The notes below the pieces were generated by a model. The model did not search any database and was not told the origin of the DNA. It saw only the letters and a list, made by a program, of their open reading frames with translations. A DNA stretch of 64,000 bases from Azorinus chamasolen (Eukaryota > Mollusca > Bivalvia > Cardiida > Solecurtidae), in NCBI GenBank assembly GCA_963576725.1, contig OY755242.1, forward strand, positions 21,263,315-21,327,314. The letters run 5' to 3'. A program made the translations under genes and the position numbers. Shown in pieces: positions 30,617 to 41,176 of this stretch (the first letter of the stretch is position 1; every line of letters starts with the position of its first letter).

Positions 30617-32575
30617 CGTATATAAGAGAGGGAGCAGACAGTCGAGTATATAAGAGAGGGGCAGACAATACACTATATCAGAGTAGGAGCAGACAAATAT
30701 AATATATTAGAGAGGGAGCAGACAATACAATAGATAAAAGAGGGAGCGGGAAATACAGTATATAAGAACGGGGGCAGACAACACAGTATATACGAGAGAC
30801 ACATACAATACAGTATATAAAACAGGGAGCAGGCAACACAGTATATAAACGAGGGGACAGACAACACAGTATATTAGAGAGGAAGCAAACAATGTAGTAT
30901 ATACGAGTAGGGTATACATCACAGTATATAAGAGTGAGGGCAAACAAAACAGTATACAAGAGAGAGAGAGACGATAAGTATATACGAGAAGGAGCAGACA
31001 AAATACAGTAAATATAAGAGTTGGGCAGACAGCACTGTATATAAGAGAGGACAGCCAACAAAGTATATAAGCGAGTGGCACACAATACAGTATAAAAGAG
31101 ATGGAGAAAACAATACAGTATATAAAACGGGGACAGACAACACATTATATAAGAGAAGGTAGACACTACACTACACCGTATAAAAGGGAGGGGACGGAAA
31201 ACATAGTTTATAATAGAGGGACAGACAACACACGATATCAGAGTGGGAGCAGACAATACAGTTTATTAGAGTTGGGGCAGACAATACAGTATATAAGAGA
31301 GGGGCAGACAATACAGTATATAAGAGAGGGAGCAGACAATAGTGTATATATGAGAGGGAGCAGACAACACACTATATCAGAGAGGGAGCAGACAATACGG
31401 TTTATCAGAGTGGAAGCAGACAGCACAGCAAGAGATCGAGGGAGAAGACAATACAGCGTATTGGAGAGGGGAAGACAATATAACATATAAGAGAGGGAGC
31501 AGACAACACAGTATATCAGAGTGGGAGCAGACAACACACTATATCAGAATGGAAGCAGACAACACATCATATAAGAGAGATGGAGCAGACACTACAGTAT
31601 ATAAGAGAGGGAGCAGACAATACAGTATATAAGAGAGGGAGCAGGCAATACAGTATATAAGAGAGGAAGCATACAATACAGTACATCAGAGAGGGAACAG
31701 ACACTACAGTAAACCAGAGAGGGAGCAGGCAATACATTAGATAAGAGAGGGAGTAGACAATACAGTATATAATAGAGGGAGCAGATAACACAGTATATAT
31801 GAGTGGGAGCATATACTTCAGTTTATCAGAGAGAGAGCAGACAATACAGTATATAATAGAGGGAGCAGATAACACAGTATATATGAGTGGGAGCAGACAC
31901 TTCAGTATATCAGAGAGAGAGCAGACAATACAGTATATAATAGAGGGAGCAGATAACACAGTATATTTGAGTGGGAGCAGACACTTCAGTATATCAGAGA
32001 GAGAGCAGACAATACAGTATATAATAGAGGGAGTAGATAACACAGTATATTTGAGTGGGAGCAGACACTTCAGTATATAAGAGAGGGAGTAGACAATACA
32101 GTATATAATAGAGGGAGCAGATAACACAGTATATGTGAGTGGGAGCAGACACTTCAGTATATCAGAGAGGGAGCAGACAATACAGTATATAATAGAGGGA
32201 GCAGATAACACAGTATATGTGAGTGGGAGCAGACACTTCAGTATATAAGAGAGGGAGTAGACAATACAGTATATAAGAGAGGGAGCAGATAACACAGTAT
32301 ATTTGAGTGGGAGCAGACACTTCAGTATATCAGAGAGAGAGCAGACAATACAGTATATAAGAGAGGGAGCAGATAACACAGTATATTTGAGTGGGAGCAG
32401 ATACTTCAGTATATCAGAGAGAGAGCAGACAATACAGTATATAAGAGAGGGATAAGACAATATTGTATACAAGAGAGACAATATGTACAGCGTATCAGAG
32501 AGGGCAGACAATACAGTATAATTATAAGAGAGGGAGCAGACTGCACACTAGATCAGAGTAGAAGCAGACAACATG
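30617..32575. repeat. 28-bp minisatellite with 84-bp higher-order unit
   Basis: About 70 copies of CAGTATATAAGAGAGGGAGC with AGACAATA. From about 31800 to 32450 three monomer variants alternate: TCAGAGAGAGAGC, TAATAGAGGGAGC and ATGAGTGGGAGC. This gives an 84-bp higher-order period. Because 84 is divisible by three, one minus-strand frame stays open for 314 codons (31567-32511). This is not evidence of a gene. Confidence 0.95.
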
Positions 32576-32776
32576 TTTTGTCAATAGGATAAGGTTTAAG
32601 AGAGTTAAAACTATTGATATTAGCTATATAGCGTTCTTCTGTAAAACCTAACGTTTGTTTCAATCGTTAAAAGAACCATTTTCGTTTTTTCTATCATCAT
32701 TGTATAAGCATCAAACAGTTTGGATCCTGACATTATTTTTCTTATTACATGTCTATTCTGTATCTAATTCTGAAAA

Positions 32777-33024
32777 TGGGTGATCCTTCGAAAATAAAAG
32801 TAAAAATGCAAAAAAAAAGAGAAAATTGCAGACTCTGTTGTATTGAGTCTGTTCATGAGTAGTAGTTAAAAGTGCAACACTACTTACGCTCCCTAGCACC
32901 GGCTTAAGCAGTATTCATTTTTCAAAACTAGTAACATCAAAACTAATGATCCCGAAGGACCAGAAATAATAACAACACTGAGAATGAAGTACGGGGAGAC
33001 TTTTTACGGCCGCCACACAAGCAC
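32777..33024. repeat. R-family dispersed repeat (R2)
   Basis: It matches R1 at 10445-10688 in the same orientation, from GGTGATCC to TTTTTACGGCCGCC and ACACAAGCAC. Confidence 0.65.
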
Positions 33025-33251
33025 CAACACTTGCTGTTGTGAAGTACTCAGTTTGAGTTGTTTACAAAGGTAATCACAAACCTATCCATAATAGTAGAGC
33101 TGGCAAGCTGTTATGGTCATCAAGATAATGTCATCGACGTTTCACATTTAGTATTACAGCATCTGGTACAGATAAAGTACATGTAATTATAGATAAGCAC
33201 GGTTTAGCGCAAAACAATTGTAACTACAATCTATGTGGCAAAACAGTGGTG

Positions 33252-33326
33252 GCATTTGCGAACAGTTTGGATCCAGATGAGACACCGAAAAACACAGCGT
33301 CTCATCTGGATCTAAACTGCTTGATA
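33252..33326 (+). mobile_element. D-family hairpin
   Basis: GCGAACAGTTTGGATCCAGA ... CATCTGGATCTAAACTGCTT is a nearly perfect stem around GACACCGAAAAACACAGCGTC. Confidence 0.6.
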
Positions 33327-33479
33327 CGTCGTACTCCGAATTATTTTTTAAATAATTAAAGAAGACAATTTTACAAAATATTAAAAAATACAGTAAAAAT
33401 AGTTCTGAACTAATGCCGACGTGTTTGAATCGAAGGTAAATATCTTAATAAACTAGAATACATTTGTAAACTTAATAAA

Positions 33480-33640
33480 CTGCGGGTGGGGGATAATACC
33501 GAAAACTCATATAGGAGCTTTCTGCACAACGTTCGTCATGCATTAAGCTACCACCTGCCTGTACTACCCAGAATTAGCGTCGTTTTGGTGGTCGTATGGG
33601 GGGTACTATATTGCGATATACAGTAGAACCTTAATAAAGA
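33480..33640. repeat. Degraded P-type MITE and terminus fragment
   Basis: AACTCATATAGGAGCTTTCT, CATGCATTAAGCTACCACCT and GGTGGTCGTATGGGGGGT form a right half. A separate TACAGTAGAACCTTAATA follows at 33618. Confidence 0.45.
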
Positions 33641-33649
33641 GATTACCCA

Positions 33650-33800
33650 ACCCTTTGCCTAATAGAAACGCCTTTACACGCCTTTTGAAAACAGAGTAGA
33701 CCCAGATCAGACAGCTCCTGAAGAAGCTGTCTGACCAGGGCCTGTTCTGTGTGCTTATGAAATTTTATATATCTGATTTGTCAGTTTCGTTTCATTGATT
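33650..33800 (-). mobile_element. G-type MITE, partial
   Basis: CGCCTTTACACGCCTTTTGA and the hairpin AACAGAGTAGACCCAGATCA ... TGACCAGGGCCTGTTCTG, with GACAGCTCCTGAAGAAGCTG. Confidence 0.55.
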
Positions 33801-33884
33801 CTGAGACAGTGTCTGTGAATGTTAATGACGTGCTATTAGTTAAAATCTTGAATGAAGAAAATATCTGCAGATGAAAGACATACA

Positions 33885-34530
33885 TAAAAAGGGGAGGCAC
33901 GGTACAACTCACTATGATTATGCTTCAGACCAAATATCAAATAATTTCAGCTGAAACAAGCGAAGAACTCTTTAACAAAAATTATTGTCATTAAACAATC
34001 ACCTAAATTCAATCAAAGTGTCGGCAAACAGGAAGTAGATGAACGACAGACCTGTAGAGGGGAAATACGATACAACGCATCATGATTATGCTTCAGACCG
34101 AATATCAAATCATTCCAGCTTACACAAGCGAAGAAATATTTGACGAAATTGTTTGTCTTTAAACAATCACCCAAATTCAATCAATATGTCGGAAAACAGG
34201 AAGTAGATAAACGACAAAACTGAAAAGGGGAGACACGGTTAAACGCACTATGATTATGCTTCAGACCAAATATCAAATCATTCCAGCTTACACATGCGAA
34301 GAAATCTTTGACGATTTTTTTTGTCATTAAACAATAACAAAAATCCAATCAAAGTGTCGGCAAACAGGAAATAGATGAACTGACATACCTAAAATTGTGA
34401 GACACAGAACAAATCACTATGATTATGCTTCAGACCAAATATCAAATCATTGAACATACAATAGCCAAGAAATCTTTGAGGAAAGATTTACAGGACGGAC
34501 GTACGGACGGGACGGAACGGACGAGATGGA
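33885..34530. repeat. 168-bp tandem repeat, about four units
   Basis: ATGATTATGCTTCAGACC recurs at 33914, 34082, 34250 and 34419. Each unit also has AATCACCCAAATTCAATC and GTCGGCAAACAGGAAGTAGA. The array ends in GGACGGACG-type sequence and GCACCCGTCGCC. Confidence 0.85.
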
Positions 34531-34889
34531 CGAACGGACAAAGGTAAAACTCAATGCACCCGTCGCCTTAAAGCGTGAGCATTAAAATCTTAGTTAAGAG
34601 AACTGGTTGTCTTAAATATGTCTTCTTGCAATTGCTCGCATTATTTAGTCATTAACCTCATAAACATGTATTCATACCTGAAATGAATGAATATGAATAT
34701 TAATTATTAGGATCTGAACATTCTAAAGGGAGTATATCACAATTCATCTGTAATATGGTTAGGTTTTCGTGGGTATTTAGACATATCTATAATATTTATA
34801 ATGCTAATATAATTATAACACATGTTGCATGATAACTTACAACTGTTATTTATTTATTTCAGCTCACCCATTTTAAAAAGCACAAAACC
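34531..34889. other. Unassigned AT-rich spacer
   Basis: Nothing recognised. Confidence 0.4.
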
Positions 34890-34890
34890 C

Positions 34891-34964
34891 AGTGAGCTAG
34901 AGACCATAGACGTTAGTACAATGAAGTACTTCATTGTACTAACGTATATGGTCTCTAGCTCACT
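34891..34964. repeat. 74-bp near-perfect palindrome
   Basis: AGTGAGCTAGAGACCATAGA and CGTTAGTACAATGAAGTAC are mirrored around GAAGTACTTC with a single-base discrepancy in the outer arms. It has no CAG or TTAA ends and no sequence match to the other hairpin families here. Confidence 0.75.
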
Positions 34965-35600
34965 GTCTAAATATACCAGAAATGCATTTCCAAAACTTCC
35001 ATTTATACTATCCTTATATTTATACGATATAGGCACAGCCAAATAAGACCCTTCTTCAATCTCTGCATAAATTATAACTTAGCTGATAATATTCTTGCTT
35101 AAATTCTCTAAACTCATGTCAAAGGTCAGTCTATCTATTGGTCAGTCAAGTTTAAAAATAGAACAAGAGAAGGTTAGGAAAGGGAGAAAAGGAAAACACC
35201 AAGAGGAGATAACCCACAGCATGGATTTGGTACCAGCATGAATTATCTACCTTAAACCTTTATTAAGTACAGGTCTGGAACGCAACATAAATGATTCATA
35301 CAATCATTTGATAACTTTTTTTTATAACAGAGAGTATTGCGTGCTTTTCATAAATTCAGTAAATCTATGTTTTTTTTACAAGATGTTTCGATAATTTTCT
35401 AAGCCAAGTGTCAACTTATAATTCTTATATAACTAAAGAAAGTTACTGTTTTCTATATCGTATTTCAAGTGTTCGGTTAAAAACGTCTATAACTCTTTAT
35501 GAATCGAATGAATTATACAACACATATGCACAATGTTTTCATCATAAATATTAGTTAGATAAACACAAAACGTTTTGCCCATTGCAGAAACTAGAATCTC
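34965..35600. other. Unassigned AT-rich spacer
   Basis: No gene or repeat is recognised. Confidence 0.4.
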
Positions 35601-35810
35601 TACAGTAAAACCTCTCTATAACGGCCACATCAAGTTACATCAAGCATTTTGTGTTAAAGGCAGGTGGCTGCCTAAAGCAATGTGAAAGTATAACAGAACG
35701 CTCCTATTTGAGCGTTCTGTTTTACTTTCACATTGCTTTAAGCAGCCACCTGCTATAAATATCAACTATTTAACACAATTTCGTTGTCGTTATAGAGAGG
35801 TTTTACTGTA
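35601..35810. mobile_element. P-family TA-class MITE, full length
   Basis: This is a 210-bp palindrome flanked by TA: CAGTAAAACCTCTCTATAAC to GTTATAGAGAGGTTTTACTG. The inner stem reads AAAGCAATGTGAAAG with the exact mirror CTTTCACATTGCTTT, a change not found in the other copies. The centre is GCTCCTATTTGAGC. Confidence 0.85.
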
Positions 35811-35982
35811 TTATATTCTAAAGAATCTGTTTGATATGGTTCTACCGTGTTTGCAAAAACATGGGAAGGTGTCTTTATCATGTTAAGAGTTGAGTCTTAA
35901 CCATAAGTCAAAAAATGACAACAGATGAAAATATACCAAATATAAACTGAAAGTATACCAAATATAAACTCTTGTTTCTTTA

Positions 35983-36175
35983 TACTGTAGAACCTGTCTG
36001 TAGCGACCATATAAAATGAATAAATATGTAGATCACTAAGAGCAGGTGGTTGCTTAAAGCAAGGCGAATGTAATGCAGAGAGTTCCTAGAGGAGCTTTCT
36101 GTATATTTTGCGTCCTGCAATAAACTACGTTCTGTCTTAAATTCCCAGACAAAGATTTTATTTAAATGGTCGCAG
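35983..36175. mobile_element. P-family MITE, eroded
   Basis: TACTGTAGAACCTGTCTGTA, then GCAGGTGGTTGCTTAAAGCA, the centre GTTCCTAGAGGAGC and TTTTGCGTCCTGCAATAAAC. Confidence 0.6.
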
Positions 36176-36223
36176 CACAGAGCAAACTGATAAAGGTGGG
36201 TACTCAAGTACTCAAATTGTCAC

Positions 36224-36316
36224 TTCTCCACCAAATCCTATGTTGTGACCGTTCCTTAGAATCGTCTCTTCGAGACGATTCTAAAGAGTGGTCACACTAT
36301 AGGATTTGGTGGAGAA
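36224..36316. repeat. F-family central hairpin (F3)
   Basis: TCTCCACCAAATCCTATGTT and ACACTATAGGATTTGGTGGA enclose AATCGTCTCTTCGAGACGAT. It corresponds to the core of F1 with changes mirrored in both arms (CACTTTGTG became CTCTTCGAG). The CAGTG termini are absent. Confidence 0.7.
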
Positions 36317-36724
36317 ATAAATGGGTTATTCTTGAGAAAAAAAAATAGTTTACGCACCGTATCTGGACCTCAGGTCGCTGTGCACAGACACCATTTATTT
36401 TCCATTGTAATCGTCATGTAAAGGCGATGTGAACTAGTTAAGTATACACTATTACGAACTATGCTTCTAAATTTCTGTGATACAAGTTTGTGTATAGAAT
36501 GCACCGATTCCTTCATTCATTATAAATTTGATCAAAACATCTGTATAAGTACAACAAATAACAGCAAAAGAAATATATTAGAATAAACGTGAATCTATAT
36601 TAAACTGTGCCTAAATACTTTAGTTATCTTATAATATTTTTCATCTTGTGGCAATTGTAAACATAACCAAATAAGAGATAAAAAGTAATATTTCTATCAC
36701 ATCTATAGATTTCACACTTGATAT

Positions 36725-36863
36725 AGGAGCAAATGTTCTATTTATCACAATGGTTTCAAACTACAAAATTCTAAAATTTTCCTTTTCTCAGGTTAATGCT
36801 CCTTTTCAGTACAGTTATTCAAAGACGTTGTATCTAAAAATAGACTATGAGGGAAAGGGTTAA
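36725..36863 (+). mobile_element. E-family MITE, right half (E4)
   Basis: GGAGCAAATGTTCTATTTAT, ACTACAAAATTCTAAA and TGAGGGAAAGGGTTAA. The left half is absent. Confidence 0.65.
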
Positions 36864-36901
36864 GAGAAGGTTGACTTGTGTCCCTACCTAAACTGATCCC
36901 T

Positions 36902-36983
36902 ATAATTATTATTATTATTATTATTATTATACCACATTTATATAGCGCTCTTTTCAGACAGGATATGTGCGTTCAAAAGCGCC
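36902..36983 (-). repeat. SINE/LINE 3' terminus with (TTA)n tail
   Basis: The TTA run is followed by ACCACATTTATATAGCGCTC and GGATATGTGCGTTCAAAAGC. It is the reverse complement of the terminus at 12268. Confidence 0.6.
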
Positions 36984-37009
36984 AAATAACACGCTAATAA
37001 CACTAAATG

Positions 37010-37217
37010 GATTAATCCTTGACCGGTTCAATATTTAAGTAAGAAATAATGACATCATGAATAATTGAATATTTAAAATAATACACGTACACAGGAGTTT
37101 TTTGGTATTGGTAGAAATTATGGAATCATATCTAATATATAACTTAATAAGCAAACAGAGCAGACAGTGATCAGATGACCCCTATAGGAGCCGTCTGATC
37201 TGAGTCTACTCTGTTCA
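37010..37217 (+). mobile_element. G-family MITE
   Basis: GGATTAATCCTTGACCGGTT-like left end, AAGAAATAATGACATCATGA, then the hairpin GCAAACAGAGCAGACAGTGA ... CCCTATAGGAGCCGTCTGAT. It stops at CTACTCTGTTC. Confidence 0.6.
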
Positions 37218-37845
37218 AAAGTGTTTGCAGACAAGCCATATTACTGTTTATATGGTCAGTTCCACAGTATAACTGACAAGTTGTCGTGTTATACACGTTG
37301 TCAGACCAGGCACATTGCTGTTTGCATGGGTAATCACTCAACCGCCCATAGCAGATTAAAGGTTAAATAAGGTGTCATTGTGTTCGAGTTCCAAGCCCAC
37401 TACACACCAACACTCACGTACGTACACACTCAATATGGATCAGTTGTGATGCCCTATGCATACAGTTTGGATCTAGATGATGGCTCCAGCGTCTTACCAG
37501 AAAACTGCAGCTTGATGAGTGTAACGGCCTCTAGAATTCACCTGGCGTTGAAAGTCAAATAAAGGGACACCGGCGTCAGCTATTTAGCAGATTGTGCGGT
37601 GATCAATAAGTGCTTGTCAAGTTTTAATTGCTTTACATGCGAAAAAGGAATTTATGAATAACTAATTACGCGACAGCTTGGAGCGGAGATTTATCACATA
37701 TTGATTTGTCATTCGCTTATTATTTCGGAGTTATCGTGCTGGGTCAGTTATCATCTTCCTTGGACTTAATACATAATGTACATATACATACACAGAGGTT
37801 CAGAGAAAATGCGTAAATTTAAATAGTTTCAAGAATAGCTCACTT
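37218..37845. other. Unassigned spacer with a D-hairpin trace
   Basis: ATGCATACAGTTTGGATCTA near 37457 is a lone D-type arm. No gene is supported. Confidence 0.4.
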
Positions 37846-37848
37846 ATT

Positions 37849-37927
37849 TCTCCACGAAACCTTATAATGGGACCATTCCTTTGAACCGTCTCTTCGAGTG
37901 GTCACAGTATAGGGTTTGGTGGAGATA
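37849..37927. repeat. F-family central hairpin with internal deletion (F4)
   Basis: TCTCCACGAAACCTTATAAT and CAGTATAGGGTTTGGTGGAG surround CGTCTCTTCGAGTGGTC, so part of the right arm is deleted. Confidence 0.6.
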
Positions 37928-38011
37928 TGACAAATTTAGTATTCGGGTATGCACCTTTATCTATAGCTCTGTGGGCCAGTTATCACCTTCCTTAGAGTTC
38001 ATGCATACATG

Positions 38012-38284
38012 TACAGTAAAACCTCTCTATACCGGCCATTAAATTGTAGTAAAACCTCCCTATATCGGCCTATAAATTACAGTAAGACCTCTCTATAACG
38101 GCCACTTAATTACATCATGTATTTTTTGTTAAAGGCAGGTAACTGCTTAAAGCAGGGTGAAAGTAAAACAGAACGCTCCTATAGGAGCGTTCTATTTCAC
38201 TTTCACCTTGCTTTAAGGAGCCACCTGCCCTAAATACCAACCAATTAACACAATTTGTGGCCGTCAAAGATAGGTTTTTCTGTA
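38012..38284. mobile_element. P-family MITE with triplicated left terminal repeat
   Basis: Three successive left ends lie at 38013, 38047 and 38079 (each TAGTAAAACCTC-like), spaced about 33 bp. One full body follows with the perfect centre GAACGCTCCTATAGGAGCGT. The right end is GGTTTTTCTGTA. Confidence 0.8.
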
Positions 38285-38644
38285 CATACATATATACATA
38301 TAGACATTTATTCGATATTAAACGTACATGATCGTTTATAGTCTAAATTCAATAACAGTGTGATGAAGTACATCGTAATGAAAAACGGTCTCATCCGTGA
38401 ACAGAGTAAGTTCCTGTATATGAAGATTAACAATACATGTAGTAACAATTGAGAGTGGATTCCTCATTATGTATGATAATCATTTAGCACATCTTATTAA
38501 AATTCTGCCATGTGACAAATCTTCTTCTTCCGATAAAATACAGGGCCCACTCTGGAGCAACGACGTACTTGGTGACTATGTACATGGTGACTGTGAGGCG
38601 TAAAAACCCTGTGGGGCTAAAAAAGGATAAAACTGTGTGTACGT

Positions 38645-38977
38645 CTAATGTTGAGTGCCCAGTCCCGCCTTGAAGCTGTCCAAGATCTGGGATGCAGCGA
38701 TGGCTTCCGGCAGCTGATTCCATAACCTAATTGCAGAAGGGAAGAAAGAGAACCGTAGTGTGTCTGTACGGCAGAAAGGTAGCAGGTACTTCAAGGTTCT
38801 ACCTTTTGTGGTAAGGGCAGCAGGATGGAGAAAAGTGGCTGCAAGGATGTCGACGAGGTGATGTGTAATCCTGTACACAAGTACCAGCTTGGCGTCAGCT
38901 CTTCGTTGCTGTAGTGATGGCCATCCTAGAATGGTGATCATTTGGCTGGTATTGCTGGTTTGTCTGTAGTCCCCCAT
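38645..38977 (-). pseudogene. LINE ORF2 C-terminal region
   Basis: Conserved post-RT region with LGWPSLQQRRADAKLVLVYR, LLPFCRTDTLRFSFFPSAIR and LWNQLPE. Confidence 0.75.
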
Positions 38978-39043
38978 GACAAACCGTGCTGCACGTCTTT
39001 GGGCCGCCTCCAGCTTGTTGATGTTTGTAGCGGTGTGAGGGTC

Positions 39044-39370
39044 TCAAGCCGGCGATGCATACTCCATGCTCGGCCTGACCAGCGTCTTGTAACGTTGGGC
39101 CTTCACACTTGGTGGACAGCTGGTAATGTTTCGCCTGAGAAACGCGACGCTGTTGTTGGCCTTCTTTGTGGTGGTGTCGACATGGTCATTCAATTGCAGC
39201 TTCTCATGAATCATGGCTCCCATATATTTCCCACTGGTTACTGTTGATAGCTGTTGCCCATAGAATTCATAGCTTGTCACAATCGGGGAGCGTTTACGAG
39301 TGATGCGGATGGTCTGACACTTTGTCGTGTTGAAAGAATCCCAAAGTGTGTTTATCCGTGTTTTGGTCAT
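39044..39370 (-). pseudogene. LINE reverse transcriptase thumb fragment
   Basis: YMGAMIHEKLQLNDHVDTTT and RYKTLVRPSMEYASPA match the region after the RT catalytic core (L.PxLEYAS-type motif). No YxDD motif is present. Confidence 0.75.
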
Positions 39371-39421
39371 GTGTTTCTACGAATCCAGTGGCAAATTTCA
39401 GAAATTTGGATCTCATACCGT

Positions 39422-39694
39422 CTAGGTTTGCGTTCCTCCACAATAGGATATTCCGTTCTTTCTGGCTGCCTGTGCGCCCGCTTCAATGAATACTATGTCA
39501 TGGTCGCTTACTCCCGGTATTGGTTTACATTTTACTACAAGAGATGGTTTGTTGGTGACGAATAGATCTAGTATGTTTTGGCCTCTTGTAGGGAACTTGA
39601 TCATCTGTTCAGACCCTGTGTCGTAGATCAAGTCCAGAAACAGTCGGTTGATTTCTTTAATGTAGTTGTTAGAGACAATGGTGTTGGTGTCCAT
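39422..39694 (-). pseudogene. LINE endonuclease C-terminal part
   Basis: LIYDTGSEQMIKFPTRGQNI and LDLFVTNKPSLV precede GVSDHDIVF, the SDH motif at the end of APE endonucleases. Confidence 0.75.
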
Positions 39695-39866
39695 ATGGTT
39701 GCCTTAGGGTGCTAGAGATGACGCTCGTGTATCTGTTCTCTGACCTTCCGCATGTATGATGCGTCACTGCTAGGGGAGATATGCTGACACGATGGTGAGC
39801 TCTTGCTTACCAGTGCACTCAATGGTTGCTGCAGTCACATCTGCGCTGATTTGCGGGTGGATATCT

Positions 39867-40265
39867 CTACCAGTGATGTTTTCCTTTGCAGCCTCTGTCT
39901 CTTCTAGCTAGGATGTGGTAGCCACTTGGTATTACCTCGCGTTCGTAGATGTCGCTGTGTAACCAGGTCTCGCTACCTATGATAATGTCTGGATCCGCTT
40001 CTTTTAGGACTAGCCAAAACGATTGACGTTTAGCTCGAATGCTCTGGAAGTTTATGACCAACACTCTAACAGATTGTTGTTTGCGGTGGTTGGATGGGTT
40101 GGGTAGGCATTTGAATGCATGCTTCGGAGAACCAATGGAGGAGTCCATGGAAAGAATACTGTTTGCTGCTGTGTCTGCTCTTGATGGGGTCGATGGCTTG
40201 TCCTGTGACTGAACAAGGATACTATGAGTTGTCTGTTGCAATGGAGTCGGCCATAGTAGTCTCAA
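39867..40265 (-). pseudogene. LINE endonuclease N-terminal part
   Basis: VLVINFQSIRAKRQSFWLVL and DIIIGSETWL correspond to the first motifs of the APE-type endonuclease; the catalytic glutamate lies in SETWL. The frame breaks after RDRGCKG and continues in another frame. Confidence 0.75.
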
Positions 40266-40331
40266 ATAGTGTCGTTGAGTGATTGGGTATGCCGCATGTT
40301 GAACATATCCATGATGTGTTAGGCGTGAGGT

Positions 40332-40607
40332 TCACATATTCGTCAAGGGGAATGCAGATGCATTTAATGTGATACCAGGTATCGCAGCTGTCACAGGCAA
40401 CAGCACACTCGTTGGTCTTGGCTGGCTTAGCTCATACGCCACACACGGAAACCTGCAGGTCGGACCAGGATTTGGGTGGCAGTCACCAGAGAGCAGTATC
40501 CGAAAAGAGGTGTCCGGATTTCCGTCCACCTGAGCAAGGGATGAAAAAATCAAGAGTATCAAACAAACGAGCAAAATACGAGTGTGAATATCTAGGGGAG
40601 GCTTCAT
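40332..40607 (-). CDS. LINE N-terminal peptide with hydrophobic segment and 2A-like motif
   Basis: A 91-codon frame begins at ATG. It has a hydrophobic stretch (ILLVCLILLIFSSLAQVDG, about residues 11-29), then SGDCHPNPGPT at about 40-50. DxxPNPGP matches the 2A ribosome-skipping consensus ending NPGP. 2A-like sequences next to signal-like segments at the N terminus are known in some invertebrate non-LTR elements. The canonical residue before xNPGP is usually E, and here it is H-P. Activity is unproven. Confidence 0.7.
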   Translation of the reverse strand: MKPPLDIHTRILLVCLILLIFSSLAQVDGNPDTSFRILLSGDCHPNPGPTCRFPCVAYELSQPRPTSVLLPVTAAIPGITLNASAFPLTNM

Positions 40608-41176
40608 GCTGACTTACTTGTCTGAGGAATTGTCAAAATAGGGTGTACCCATGCTGTAGTTGATCAAAAGTAGCGTCCTTTCAAAACCGAAAGTAGCAAT
40701 GTTTGTTTACGAGTCACTTAGGTCAAAGGGAAGCAAGTGCCCGTTCATGGAGAAAAAGTGGAAAATGTCAATGAATACTGATGATCTATCAGGTTGGTCT
40801 GGTGGGATGCATCTGGGATTGATAATGGACTAATCTCACCAAATCGTGGCTGCTGGTGTGCCTCAAATCGACGTAAAACACAATTTTATCGCCCAGTCAA
40901 AACAGTGTCAACCGCGACTCACAGTGACCAAGTATAACCCCTGAAAATGAAGATAGTCATAAACGTCAATCTGAAACATTAGTTTTCTGTATTCTAATAT
41001 CGACTTTTGCCATAGATGAGATAAACATATACTTATCTAAGAAAGTTATTTAGCTGGCAAAGACTAAACAGCTATATGAAAACATCATAATTTATTCTAA
41101 TATATGACTGATCGTTTCCATAACACAAATATCTCTCTTCAGGCCAAGAGTACGCCGTTACCCTTATTCTTATGAG

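Larger units (their letters stand above)
38480..40920 (-). mobile_element. CR1-like non-LTR retrotransposon, decayed, RT palm deleted
   Basis: Reading 5' to 3' on the minus strand there is a possible 5' UTR (40608-40920) and an N-terminal piece with a 2A-like motif (40332-40607). The endonuclease follows in two frames (39867-40265, then a frameshift into NITGRDIHPQISADV...IVSAYLP and 39422-39694 with GVSDHDIVF). Only about 50 bp separate the endonuclease from the RT thumb-like region (39044-39370), so the RT fingers and palm are deleted. A conserved C-terminal region (38645-38977) with ILGWPSLQQRRADAKLVLVY and RTDTLRFSFFPSAIRLWNQL is followed by a short 3' UTR. It cannot encode an active enzyme. 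Confidence 0.85.

Noticed and set aside
31567..32511. Minus-strand frame of 314 codons, with several other long frames at 30673-31537
   Set aside because: They lie wholly inside the 28-bp minisatellite. The periodic protein follows from the 84-bp higher-order unit, and no start context, domain or splice evidence is present.
38942..39565. Plus-strand frames of 101-103 codons
   Set aside because: They are shadows of the minus-strand LINE coding sequence.
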